64,000 nt of DNA from positions 7,355,501 to 7,419,500 of the forward strand of contig NZ_CP121648.1 in the NCBI RefSeq assembly GCF_029714205.1, read 5' to 3'. The notes under the pieces are model-generated. The model did not search any database, was not told the DNA's origin, and saw nothing but the letters and a program-made list of their open reading frames with translations. This DNA is from Methylobacterium sp. CB376. Its GTDB lineage: Bacteria > Pseudomonadota > Alphaproteobacteria > Rhizobiales > Beijerinckiaceae. This document shows, piece by piece, positions 38,225 through 47,147 of the stretch. Position numbers and translations under genes: made by a program. The stretch's first letter is position 1. Every line of letters begins with the position of its first letter.

Positions 38225-39020
38225 TCATCGTCCCAGCGAGGCGTCCCAGAGCGGCAGGCTAACGAGGGCGCCGGCCAGGATCACCACGTAGGCGGCGCGC
38301 CGGAAGCTGGCCTCCGAGGCCAGACGGAAGGCGTGCGCGCCCGCCCAGAGGCCGACACCGTAGATCGCGAGTAGCGGCAGGGCCATCAGTAGGACGTCGC
38401 CGGCGAGGATGCCTTTCCACCACAGGAGCGTGCCGCTGACGAGCGCTGAAGCACCGACAAAGACCCGGAGGTTGGTGCGGGTCCGGTGCCGGTTGGAGCG
38501 CTGCGCACCCAACCAGAACACCGCCAGTGGCAGGCCGCCGATCGAGGCCATGCCATTGAACAGCCCCGAGCAGGCACCGACACCAAGCGAGAGGCGGAGG
38601 GTCGGGCGTCCCTGGTAACGCCAACCCGAGGCCATGACAGCCACGGCCGCGACAACCAGCACGGCTAAAACCCAGCGCATCGTCTCGCGGTCAAGCCAAG
38701 TCAGTAGCCAAATGCCGGCGGGCAGGAACAGCGTCGCCGCCACGAGCAGCGGCAGGATCTCGTCCCACGCCGCGCGCTTGGCCGCGCGCAGCGATCGGCA
38801 GCGCAAAGGGCAAGTCGATGAACCAGATCAGCCCCAGCGCCTTGACCGCTCCTAGGACGACCGAGGCGAGGGGCATGAACACCATCGCGAAGCCAAAGCC
38901 GGTGAACCCGCGCACGAGGCCGCCGAGCAGGCTCGCAGCCAGGAGGACGGCGGCACCGTCGGCAGAAAGGCCCGGCGGGAGCCAAGCGGCCAGCCCCACG
39001 GCGTCGTTCGAGAAGTCCAT
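38225..39020 (-). pseudogene. TauE/SafE-family sulfite or anion exporter, frameshifted
   Basis: Two minus-strand pieces form one eight-helix-type TauE/SafE protein. The first (39020 to about 38793) reads LLGGLVRGFTGFGFAMVFMP, the family N-terminal repeat, to DLPFALPIA. The second (from about 38791 to 38225) continues LRAAKRAAWDEILPLLVAAT, with the second repeat GLFNGMASIGGLPLAVFWLG. One extra base at 38792 accounts for the shift. If real, the transporter is inactive. A link to the sulfatase gene set downstream (sulfite or sulfonate export) is possible but not shown. Confidence 0.78.
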
Positions 39021-39289
39021 TCCTGCTCTTGTGCATATCGGGGCGCCGCTGTCATGGCACGACCGACCTCACCCTACTGGCTCAGTACAGGGTCGTCGTC
39101 GAGGGCAGCCCGATGCCGCTGTCCGAGACCGCCAGACCCGGTCAGTGAAGGTCGATCAGAATGCCGGCAAGCGGATCTACTCCATGCCTGTGTTGGGTCG
39201 GTTTCGGTCGTAGGCCCCCAGGCGGGCGGCGCCTGATCGCCCCGGGCGTGCGGGTGCACGATGCTCTCGATCATGTGGGGATGTCTTCG

Positions 39290-39322
39290 GCCCGCCCGGC
39301 TCCGGCTGCGGCGGGCCTTTTT
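39290..39322 (+). terminator. Rho-independent terminator
   Basis: GCCCGCC at 39290-39296 pairs with GGCGGGC at 39310-39316, followed by CTTTTT. On the plus strand it would stop transcripts from the left; no plus-strand gene now lies just upstream, so its gene may be lost. Confidence 0.65.
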
Positions 39323-39340
39323 GCTTCGTATACGTACGCC

Positions 39341-39826
39341 CTACTTCGTAGGCAGCTTCCAATTTGATCTATGGGGGACGATTACCATATTTCGTGCGTT
39401 TTCAGGGCTTTTAAGTGGATTGTAGTTAAATTCTGCAGTCCCTGAAATGCCAGTGTATTTGCCCGTTCCTCCAATAAAAGTGTGAATTCCATTTGGTCCT
39501 TTCGACTCGTACGTCGTGAAAATCTGATCGCCCTCTTTATCCATGTCGATGCAACTGCCGCGATTTAGGACTACCCCATCCACAACCTCGCGCATACCAA
39601 GACAGCGTGTGGCCATGTCATTGAACATTGGTCCGCCACTGTCGTTGCGCGTAACGCCGTTGCTCTCATATATCGAAACGGTACGCTCGCCGAGTTTTAT
39701 AAGATTCGAGTACATATTCACATAATTCGTAGTATAACTATCATTCCCTTGCCTTGGAAGTTCGGCAGCAAGAGCGTTGCTTGCAAGTAGAAATCCAGCT
39801 AGAACACTGACGGTCCTGAGCACCAT
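39341..39826 (-). CDS. Secreted hypothetical protein
   Basis: A 161-residue, lower-GC gene. ATG 39826 follows AGGGGAGGA on the coding strand. Signal peptide VLRTVSVLAGFLLASNALAA, then a mature domain with GGTGKYTGISGTAEFNYNP near the end, resembling beta-barrel (allene-oxide-cyclase/dirigent-like) repeats, and a Cys pair (TRCLGMREVV, NRGSCIDMD). Function unknown. Confidence 0.7.
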   Translation of the reverse strand: MVLRTVSVLAGFLLASNALAAELPRQGNDSYTTNYVNMYSNLIKLGERTVSIYESNGVTRNDSGGPMFNDMATRCLGMREVVDGVVLNRGSCIDMDKEGDQIFTTYESKGPNGIHTFIGGTGKYTGISGTAEFNYNPLKSPENARNMVIVPHRSNWKLPTK

Positions 39827-39965
39827 CTTAATCCTCCCCTGCAACCCTTCGCCTTTGCGGGTCTGTGTCAGAGTGAGGCTTTCCGTTAGTTTTGTCTATC
39901 GTGTGATCAGATGGCTGCAACAAATCCCGCTCGATAGCGCCATACCGCCTCGGCAGCGGGCCTGA

Positions 39966-40257
39966 TCAGGTCATGCCCCAGCCGGTGCGCTCGCGCGGGC
40001 GAGCGTAGATCCCGACGACGTCGCGCATGACGCCGACCTCCTTCGACCCGCACGCAGCGCAGGGACAGGGCGATGTCCGGGAACGGCATCTCGGCGGGGA
40101 ACTGGTCCGTGCTGATCGTCGCCTCGTAGCCGCAGCCGGTGGCGTTGCAGTGGACGAAGGCGGTGCGGTCGCCCTCGGCGCGGAGGTCCGCCAGCGTGGG
40201 CGGCGGGATCTCGCCGCCGTTCTCGTCGTACGCTCTGCGCGGGTTGCGGCGGCTCAT
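39966..40257 (-). pseudogene. Small zinc-ribbon-like protein, frameshifted
   Basis: From ATG 40257: MSRRNPRRAYDENGGEIPPP, then VHCNATGCGYEATI with a CxxxxC pair, FPDIALSLRC, after which the frame changes. The second frame gives CGSKEVGVMRDVVGIYARPR and ends TGWGMT at 39966. Together they give a four-cysteine ribbon; a loss of about five bases near 40062 would remove the residues between the last two cysteines. Probably a broken nucleic-acid-binding protein. Confidence 0.6.
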
Positions 40258-40370
40258 AGGCGATCTTGGTATCATACGAGGTAGGTTTTCTCAGCATCAT
40301 TGCATTCAACCTATGCGCTGAGCACTATACCTCTCACAATCGGCATTTACCGCGAATGGGGCACACAACC

Positions 40371-41351
40371 ATGATAAAGCTAATCCTGATCCAGATTTTA
40401 TTACTAATGATCAGCTCACGTATTGCTGTTGGTGAGGAGCGCTTCATAGAGAAAAGAATCTCAGTAATAACTAACTTTTCTGAAAAAGATGCGATAGCGA
40501 AAATTTTGTTAAAGAAGTTCTCGGATACATTGAACGGCGATGCGCCCAAAGATATGGTTATAAAATATGATTATTACTGGTCAGAGGGCAGTCCCGAAAC
40601 TGCAAAGATTCACGCCAAGAAAATCGTTTCTAGCAAGCCTGACGTGATTTTTGCCGCAACCACACCCGTAGTACGCGCCCTGTTGCAGGAAACCAAAACC
40701 ATACCTATTGTTTTTGCAACTGTAGCTGATCCAGTTGGCAGTGGGTTCGTAGAAAGTCTGGCCATTCCAGGGAAAAACGTGACAGGATTTGTAAATTCAG
40801 AGGGCACTATTGCTGGTAAATGGGTACAATTTCTTAAGGAATTAGTTCCGGAAATGTCGTGCGTATCGATGATTTATAATCCTAACACGGCACCATACTA
40901 TAAGTACTACGTCGGACCCTTTAATGAAACATCAAAGTCTCTTAATGTTCTACCTATACTATCTCCCGTTCTCAGCGATCAAGAAATAGAAAATCTAATT
41001 TATTCACTTTCAGAAAATAAATGCGGATTGGTGTTGATGAATGATAGCTTTAATTTTGTTTATCGTCAGAAAATAAACACTATTTCTGAGAAATACGGCG
41101 TTCCGGTAGCAGCTTATAACAAAGCTACAACGCTAAACGAGGCACTCGTAGCTTACGGCCCTGAGGAATCAGATGCCTATAAAAATGCAGCCAAATACGT
41201 TAAGAAAATAATCGATGGAGCTCAAGTTAATAAACTTCCTGTCCAGCTCAATACAAAATTCTATTTATCTATTAATCTTCAGAAAGCTAAAAAACTCGGG
41301 ATTAAAATTCCGGCCTCGTTCCTCTCTCGTGTTGATGACGAGGTTGAGTAA
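40371..41351 (+). CDS. AT-rich ABC transporter substrate-binding protein (ABC_sub_bind family)
   Basis: A 326-residue periplasmic binding protein with a signal peptide (LILIQILLLMISSRIAVG) and family motifs SKPDVIFAATTPVVRALLQE, IPIVFATVADPVGSGFVESL, NLTYSLSENKCG-like sequence and KFYLSINLQKAKKLGIKIPA. Strikingly AT-rich against 70%-plus GC neighbours, so recently acquired. Distantly related to the core gene at 18613. Substrate unknown; no permease or ATPase adjacent. ATG 40356 is an alternative start. Confidence 0.87.
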   Translation: MIKLILIQILLLMISSRIAVGEERFIEKRISVITNFSEKDAIAKILLKKFSDTLNGDAPKDMVIKYDYYWSEGSPETAKIHAKKIVSSKPDVIFAATTPVVRALLQETKTIPIVFATVADPVGSGFVESLAIPGKNVTGFVNSEGTIAGKWVQFLKELVPEMSCVSMIYNPNTAPYYKYYVGPFNETSKSLNVLPILSPVLSDQEIENLIYSLSENKCGLVLMNDSFNFVYRQKINTISEKYGVPVAAYNKATTLNEALVAYGPEESDAYKNAAKYVKKIIDGAQVNKLPVQLNTKFYLSINLQKAKKLGIKIPASFLSRVDDEVE

Positions 41352-41441
41352 GTCCACGCGGCTCTTGAATGGTCAAGCTGATTGAGAGCGCCCAATCGGC
41401 CGGGTTGAGGCGCTCCCTGGCCCGGTCCGGGAAACGCTGGT

Positions 41442-41525
41442 TTGGCGGAACGGCCCGGAATGTCCGCCAATCAAGCTTGACAATGAGAAAGCGGACAGAT
41501 TGATTGCCGGACGAGTTGGCGGAAC
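41442..41525. repeat. Candidate recombination sites for the serine recombinase
   Basis: TTGGCGGAAC occurs at 41442-41451 and again at 41516-41525, and the reverse complement TCCGCCAA at 41463-41470. Three copies of one word within 84 bp directly before a resolvase gene resemble res subsites. Inference from position and repetition. Confidence 0.45.
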
Positions 41526-41537
41526 ACCGAGGCACCC

Positions 41538-42143
41538 GTGACCCTGATCGGCTACGCCCGCGTCTCCACCCAGGACCAGAAACCCGAGCTGCAGCTCGAC
41601 GCGCTCGGGGCGGCCGGGTGCTCGCGGGTGTTCGAGGACCGCGGCGTCTCCGGCGCCAAGGCCGAGCGGCCCGGCCTCGCCCAGGCCCTCGCCTACCTGC
41701 GCGAGGGCGACACCCTGGTGATCTGGAAGCTCGACCGCCTGGGCCGCTCAATGAGCCACCTGCTCGAGACGGTGCAGCGGCTGGAGGCACAAGGGATCGG
41801 GCTGCGCTCGCTCACCGAGCAGATCGACACCACCACCCCGAACGGGCGGCTGATCTTCCACCTCTTCGGCGCGCTGGGGCAGTTCGAGCGCGACCTGATC
41901 CGGGAGAGAACCCGCGCGGGTCTGAGCGCGGCGGCCGCTCGCGGTCGGAAGGGCGGCCGCAAGCCGGTGGTGACGCCCGAGGTGCTGCGCAAGGCTCAGG
42001 CGCTGATCGGGCAGGGGCTGACGGTGCGCGAGGCGGGCGTGCGGCTGAAGGTGGGCAAGACGGCGCTGTACGAGGCCCTTGCCACGACCGCATCATCGTC
42101 CGCGTCCGCGACCACGCATCTCTCTGCCCAGCAGATAACCTGA
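41538..42143 (+). CDS. Serine recombinase (resolvase/invertase family)
   Basis: A 201-residue Tn3/Hin-type recombinase starting at GTG 41538. Catalytic serine in GYARVSTQDQK (residue about 10), Arg-rich motif LVIWKLDRLGRSMSHLLE, FHLFGALGQFERDLIRERT and a C-terminal Hin-like HTH (AQALIGQGLTVREAGVRLKVG, TALYEAL). Complete and apparently functional. It may resolve a former transposon or invert nearby DNA; no partner transposase is next to it. Confidence 0.93.
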   Translation: MTLIGYARVSTQDQKPELQLDALGAAGCSRVFEDRGVSGAKAERPGLAQALAYLREGDTLVIWKLDRLGRSMSHLLETVQRLEAQGIGLRSLTEQIDTTTPNGRLIFHLFGALGQFERDLIRERTRAGLSAAAARGRKGGRKPVVTPEVLRKAQALIGQGLTVREAGVRLKVGKTALYEALATTASSSASATTHLSAQQIT

Positions 42144-42628
42144 CAGGTTTGTCTGACATCCTCAGCTGCACGGGCTGCTCGCGTCAGGCGCATCAGCTGA
42201 AGCGCTTTCCGACCTTGTCAGGAAAACGGTCGTTTTCCATACAGATCGGCTTGCAACTACCGCCCGTAACGTCTCACCGCAGCCACTGCCCATGAGTGAG
42301 AGTAGTCGCGAAAACCCCGCTCTCTTGGAAGGAGGAGGTTCTCCACGGGAGAGCGACCGAGCGTAGGCTCACCGAGGTCCGTACAGCCATCTAGGCGACT
42401 GAGAACCTTCAGAGACGGTGAGCGGAAAACACCCGGGATCACGTTCGGCTGCAGCGCATGCGTGTTGTCTTGTCTCATTGGATCAAGCGCTGCCCCGCAG
42501 CGGAATTACTGTCCTGTCGCTGAGGTGCCATTGGATTGCCGTGCCGGGCTGACGACCAGACCAAGGCAGCTTGGATTAGGCGCAGTTGAGTCCCGATGCG
42601 CTCGGCTAACGCATTAGGAGCCAACCCC
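42144..42628. other. Intergenic region after the recombinase
   Basis: About 485 bp without a supported gene. A short inverted element around 42137-42160 (GACAGGTTTGTC) follows the stop. Minus-strand frames here look like chance. Confidence 0.35.
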
Positions 42629-42916
42629 ATGTTCCGCTCAGCAGGCCTGGTATTCATCGTCCTGACCACCTCGGCCGCCTTGGGCGGTGAGTTTCCGCGC
42701 TATGACATCGAGGCGACCTGCCGCGCGGCGCCTGCCCTCGCAGGAGGAACTGGCAACGTCGACCGGAACTGCCTCAGGGACGAAGCACAGGCACGGACGC
42801 AAGTCGAGCAGCAATGGGCCGGCTTCCAGACACGACGCCGCGACAACTGCGTCCAGGAGACAAGCATCGGGGGGCCGCCGAGCTACGTCGCCCTGCTCAC
42901 GTGCTTGCAGATGTAG
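42629..42916 (+). CDS. Small secreted cysteine-containing protein
   Basis: A 95-residue protein with an N-terminal signal peptide (SAGLVFIVLTTSAALGG) and four cysteines in a short mature domain (ATCRAAPALA, RNCLRDEAQAR, RDNCVQETSIGG, LLTCLQM), likely two disulfides. AGGAG lies eight bases before ATG 42629. It is ten bases before the FGE gene on the same strand and may be transcribed with the sulfatase set. Function unknown. Confidence 0.65.
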   Translation: MFRSAGLVFIVLTTSAALGGEFPRYDIEATCRAAPALAGGTGNVDRNCLRDEAQARTQVEQQWAGFQTRRRDNCVQETSIGGPPSYVALLTCLQM

Positions 42917-42926
42917 GCCGACGACA

Positions 42927-44039
42927 ATGCCTAGGCCATCGCGAACTCCTCCGCGCCGAGGCGCAGCCCAGCGCCCGGTCAGGAGCGCGCTTGCTGCACC
43001 ATCGCGCGTCAACGACACCGGAAGTGTCGATGCCCTGAACCGAGGCGAGACGCGCAGGTCGACCACCCTCGCCGACGAGACCAGCCCCGCGACGCAATCT
43101 GAGGCTCGCCCGGGCATGCGCTGGATCCCCGGCGGGACCTTCCGCATGGGGTCGGACCGGCACTACCCCGAGGAGGCGCCTGCTCATCGCGTGGCGGTCA
43201 GGAGCTTCTGGATGGACGAGACACCGGTGACCAACCGGCAGTTCCGCGAGTTCGTGCGCGCGACCGGCCACGTCACCTTCGCCGAGAGGCGGCCCGACCC
43301 GAAGGACTACCCGGGCGCCCTCCCCAATCTGCTGTACGCCGGCTCTATCGTCTTCACGCCGCCAGACCACCCCGTCGACCTGCGGCTGTGGGGCGTGTGG
43401 TGGACCCTGCTCGAGGGAGCCGATTGGCGCCACCCCTACGGCCCGAGGAGCACCCTGCACGGCCTCGACAACCATCCCGTCGTGCACGTGACCTACGCCG
43501 ACGCGCTCGCCTACGCGCGGTGGGCCGGCAAGGACCTGCCCACGGAAGCCGAGTGGGAGTTCGCCGCCCGCGGCGGGCTCGAAGGGGCCGAGTTCGCCTG
43601 GGGCGACGCCTTCACTCCGGCCGGGCGGCACATGGCCAACACCTGGCAGGGCCAGTTCCCCTGGCAGAACCTCGCGCAGGACGGCTTCGCACGCACCTCG
43701 CCCGCCAAGGCCTTCCCGCCGAACGGCTACGGCCTGCACGACATGATCGGCAACGTCTGGGAGTGGACGAGCGACTACTTCGCGGACCGGCACCCGGCCG
43801 ACGCACCGAAGGCCTGCTGCATCCCCCGGGACCCGCGCGGCGGCACGGAGGAGCGCAGCTACGACCCGCGCCTGCCCGAGATCCGGATCGCCCGCCGGGT
43901 CCTGAAGGGCGGATCGCACCTGTGCGCGCCCAACTTCTGCAGCCGCTACCGACCGGCGGCACGTCTGCCCCAGCCGGTCGACACCTCGACGAGCCACGTC
44001 GGCTTCCGCTGCGTCGTCAGGGAAAGGAGCGTCTCATGA
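42927..44039 (+). CDS. Formylglycine-generating enzyme (SUMF1/FGE family)
   Basis: A 370-residue FGE-sulfatase domain protein. FGE oxidises the active-site Cys of sulfatases to formylglycine. Family motifs: GMRWIPGGTFRMGSD, PVTNRQFREFV, HPVVHVTYADALAYARWAGK, LPTEAEWEFAARGG, GNVWEWTSDYF and GFRCVVRE. The copper-binding cysteine pair is in LCAPNFCSRYRPAAR (Cys333 and Cys338), as in active FGEs. Its stop overlaps the sulfatase ATG (ATGA), so enzyme and client are translationally coupled. The N-terminal ~65 residues are low complexity. Confidence 0.93.
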   Translation: MPRPSRTPPRRGAAQRPVRSALAAPSRVNDTGSVDALNRGETRRSTTLADETSPATQSEARPGMRWIPGGTFRMGSDRHYPEEAPAHRVAVRSFWMDETPVTNRQFREFVRATGHVTFAERRPDPKDYPGALPNLLYAGSIVFTPPDHPVDLRLWGVWWTLLEGADWRHPYGPRSTLHGLDNHPVVHVTYADALAYARWAGKDLPTEAEWEFAARGGLEGAEFAWGDAFTPAGRHMANTWQGQFPWQNLAQDGFARTSPAKAFPPNGYGLHDMIGNVWEWTSDYFADRHPADAPKACCIPRDPRGGTEERSYDPRLPEIRIARRVLKGGSHLCAPNFCSRYRPAARLPQPVDTSTSHVGFRCVVRERSVS

Positions 44040-45745
44040 CCCATGATCGTGCATTCACCCCGGGTCCGTCGGGCCGGAGCCGCCCGCGCTCCACGAGGGC
44101 GGCGCTGATCGGGGCGACGGCCCTGGTCGCGGCGACGCCGGCCGTGCCGAGCTTCGCCCAGGCGCCGCAGCAGCAGAAGCCCAACATCCTCTTCATCGTC
44201 TCCGACGACACCGGCTACGGCGACCTCGGGCCCTACGGCGGCGGGGAGGGACGGGGCATGCCCACGCCCAACATCGACCGCCTCGCCGAGGACGGGATGA
44301 CCTTCTTCTCGTTCTACGCCCAGCCCAGCTGCACCCCGGGCCGGGCCGCGATGCAGACGGGGCGGATCCCGAACCGCAGCGGGATGACGACGGTAGCGTT
44401 CCAGGGCCAGGGCGGCGGCTTGCCGGCCGCCGAGTGGACGTTGGGCTCGGTGCTGAAGCAGGGCGGCTACAAGACCTACTTCACGGGGAAATGGCACCTC
44501 GGCGAGGCCGACTACGCGCTGCCCAACGCCCAGGGCTACGACGTCATGCAGTATTGCGGCCTCTATCACCTCAACGCCTACACCTACGCCGACCCGACCT
44601 GGTTCCCCGACATGGACCCCGAGCTCAGGGCCATGTTCCAGAGGGTCACCAGGGGAGCCCTGTCCGGCAAGGCTGGCGAGAAGGCCGTCGAGGATTTCAA
44701 AGTCAACGGTCAGTACGTGAACACCCCCGTCGTCGACGGCAAGGCCGGCGTGGTCGGCATCCCATTCTTCGACAGCTACGTCGAGAAAGCCGCGCTCGGC
44801 TTCCTCGACGACGCCGCGAAGGCGGGCAGCCCTTTCTACATCAACGTCAACTTCATGAAGGTGCACCAACCGAACATGCCGGCCCCCGAGTTCGAGCACA
44901 AATCGCTCTCCAAGAGTAAGTACGCCGACTCGGTCGTCGAGCTCGATGCCCGGATCGGGCGGATCATGGACAAGCTGCGCTCGCTCGGGCTCGATAAGAA
45001 CACGCTCGTCTTCTACACGACTGACAACGGCGCGTGGCAGGACGTCTACCCCGACGCGGGCTACACCCCCTTCCGGGGCACGAAGGGCACCGTGCGCGAA
45101 GGCGGCAACAGGGTGCCGGCAATGGCGGTCTGGCCGGGCAAGATCAAGCCCGGCACGAAGAACCACGACATCGTTGGGGGCCTCGACTTGATGGCCACCT
45201 TCGCCTCGGTCGCGGGCCTCACGCTGCCGGACAAAGACCGCGACGGCCAGCCGATGATCTTCGACAGCTACGACATGTCGCCGGTGCTACTCGGGACGGG
45301 TAAGTCCGCGCGTAAATCGTGGTTCTACTTCACCGAGGACGAGCTGAGCCCGGGCGCGGTCCGCGTCGGCAACTACAAGGCGGTGTTCAACCTGCGCGGC
45401 GACGACGGCGCCGCCACTGGCGCCCTCGCGGTCGACACCAATCTGGGCTGGAAGGGATCCAGCAAGTACGTCGCGACGGTTCCGCAGATTTTCGATCTCT
45501 GGCAGGACCCGCAGGAGCGCTACGACGTCTTCATGAACAACTACACCGAGCGGACGTGGACGCTCGTGACAATGAGCGCGGCAGTGAAGAACTTGATGAA
45601 GACGTACGTGCAGTACCCACCGCGTAAGCTGCAGAGCGAGGTCTACACAGGTCCTATCACGATCTCGCAGTACGAGCGGCTGCAATCCGTCCGTGACGCG
45701 CTCGCGAAGGAGGGGATCACCCTTCCGATGCCCACGGGCCAGTAG
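44036..45745 (+). CDS. Secreted Cys-type sulfatase (arylsulfatase-like)
   Basis: A 569-residue sulfatase. A Tat/Sec signal (RAALIGATALVAATPAVPSF) leads to the alkaline-phosphatase-like core: metal site LFIVSDDTGYGDLGPYG, the formylglycine motif PSCTPGRAAMQTG (Cys99, C-x-P-x-R), FTGKWHLGEADY, PFYINVNFMKVHQPNMP and YTTDNGAW with further metal ligands. The C-terminal subdomain extends to IFDLWQDPQERYDVF. Substrate cannot be told; the channel and DUF1254 genes next door suggest a hydrophobic or aromatic sulfate ester. ATG 44036 follows GGAAAGGAG. Confidence 0.94.
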   Translation: MTHDRAFTPGPSGRSRPRSTRAALIGATALVAATPAVPSFAQAPQQQKPNILFIVSDDTGYGDLGPYGGGEGRGMPTPNIDRLAEDGMTFFSFYAQPSCTPGRAAMQTGRIPNRSGMTTVAFQGQGGGLPAAEWTLGSVLKQGGYKTYFTGKWHLGEADYALPNAQGYDVMQYCGLYHLNAYTYADPTWFPDMDPELRAMFQRVTRGALSGKAGEKAVEDFKVNGQYVNTPVVDGKAGVVGIPFFDSYVEKAALGFLDDAAKAGSPFYINVNFMKVHQPNMPAPEFEHKSLSKSKYADSVVELDARIGRIMDKLRSLGLDKNTLVFYTTDNGAWQDVYPDAGYTPFRGTKGTVREGGNRVPAMAVWPGKIKPGTKNHDIVGGLDLMATFASVAGLTLPDKDRDGQPMIFDSYDMSPVLLGTGKSARKSWFYFTEDELSPGAVRVGNYKAVFNLRGDDGAATGALAVDTNLGWKGSSKYVATVPQIFDLWQDPQERYDVFMNNYTERTWTLVTMSAAVKNLMKTYVQYPPRKLQSEVYTGPITISQYERLQSVRDALAKEGITLPMPTGQ

Positions 45746-46095
45746 CGGCAGCCGTGAGGCTTAAGGCGGACGCCTCTCCAAAGGCGCCCGCCCCGGATGA
45801 CGTGCGCCGCGCGAGCGGGCCCTGGATGGCGCCTTCACGGCCGCGCGCTACCAAGTGTGGTGCGCCCTCGACGACATATGCCCGCTTGGGTATGCCCATA
45901 CGGATCTGACAGCCTCTCGGCCATGCGAATTGGAGCGGCGTATGGGATCAGTGCAGTCCGTGCGCCGTACTGGTGTACCTCGGCCACAACCCCGGCGAAC
46001 AAGCCGACGTAGTGGCTAAATCGAACATACAGCCTTGACGACCTACACGGCTCATGAAAGCTTGACCGCATCTCGGTTAGTTGGAAGACGTGTTC
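45746..46095. other. Intergenic region between sulfatase and channel genes
   Basis: About 350 bp, no gene supported. It could hold a promoter for the channel gene; no clear motif recognised. Confidence 0.35.
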
Positions 46096-47109
46096 ATGTC
46101 GCGAGCTCGGCAAGCGCTGCTGACGACACTCCTGTGCGCGGCCGGGCTGCAACCTGCGTCAGACGCACAGGCCGCCGAGTCGGCCCAAGGCGTGTATCTG
46201 CTCGGGTTTCGCGGCCCCCTTGCGGGTGTGACGCCTCCGCCGGGCTTCTACTTCGAGAACGACGCCTTCTTCTACCAGGGGGACCTGGCGGCGGGCCGCG
46301 TCTTCCAGAGCGGCGGTGTGGTCGCGTCCCAGGTCAAGCTCGATACTTACCTTGGCGTGGCGAATCCGATCTGGGTCACGCCGGTGGAACTGTTCGGCGG
46401 CTCACTCGGCTTCCAGGTGCTGATCCCATACGGCACCCCGGCCGTGAACGCCGGAGCCGTCCTGTTCTCGCCGCGCATCGACCGCATCATTGCCGGCCGC
46501 GAGAGTGACGCCGTCTTCAACCTCGGCGACATCTACGCCTCGTCCTTCATCGGGTGGCACTCGGGCAACTTCCACTGGAACCTGACCCTCACGGGGGTCA
46601 TCCCGTCCGGCACCTACCAGACCGGCCAGCTGTCCAACATCTCGCTGAACCGCCCGGCGCTCGACCTCTCCGGAGCCATGACCTACCTCGACCCGGTCCT
46701 CGGCTACGAGCTCTCGGTGGTCCCAGGCTTCACCTTCAACTGGATCAACCCGGCCACCCAGTACCTGACCGGCACCGAGTTCCACGTCGAGTGGTCGGCC
46801 TCGAAGTACCTGACCAAGGAACTGACCGTCGGGCTCGTCGGCTACTTCTACGATCAGCTCACTGGCGACAGCGGCCGCGGCGACCGGGTCGGACCCTTCA
46901 AGGGGCGGGTGACCGCGCTCGGCGGCTCGATCGGCTACACGTTCAAGCTCGGAGAGATCCCGGTCTCGACGAGCGTGCGGGTGCTGCGCGAGTTCGACAC
47001 GCGCAACCGCTTCGAGGGCACCGCGACTTGGCTGACCGTCGCGGCACCGCTCTGGGTTGCGCCGCCCAGGCCCGCGCCAGAGCCCAAGGCGGTCGTCGCC
47101 AAATACTGA
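46096..47109 (+). CDS. SphA/MetA-type outer-membrane channel protein
   Basis: A 337-residue protein with a signal peptide (SRARQALLTTLLCAAGLQPA...) and the beta-strand pattern of the phenol MetA degradation-type outer-membrane family: YLLGFRGPLAGVTPPPGFYF, FFYQGDLAAGRVFQSGG, SSFIGWHSGNFHWNLTLTGV, VEWSASKYLTKELTVGLVGY and a C-terminal strand. Such proteins pass hydrophobic or aromatic compounds. It ends in Lys-Tyr after a Pro-rich stretch. Downstream of the sulfatase on the same strand, about 350 bp apart, suggesting a shared uptake-and-cleavage role. Confidence 0.85.
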   Translation: MSRARQALLTTLLCAAGLQPASDAQAAESAQGVYLLGFRGPLAGVTPPPGFYFENDAFFYQGDLAAGRVFQSGGVVASQVKLDTYLGVANPIWVTPVELFGGSLGFQVLIPYGTPAVNAGAVLFSPRIDRIIAGRESDAVFNLGDIYASSFIGWHSGNFHWNLTLTGVIPSGTYQTGQLSNISLNRPALDLSGAMTYLDPVLGYELSVVPGFTFNWINPATQYLTGTEFHVEWSASKYLTKELTVGLVGYFYDQLTGDSGRGDRVGPFKGRVTALGGSIGYTFKLGEIPVSTSVRVLREFDTRNRFEGTATWLTVAAPLWVAPPRPAPEPKAVVAKY

Positions 47110-47147
47110 GACCCGTCGGCGGACCCGGCCGTTTCAGGCCGGGCGGC

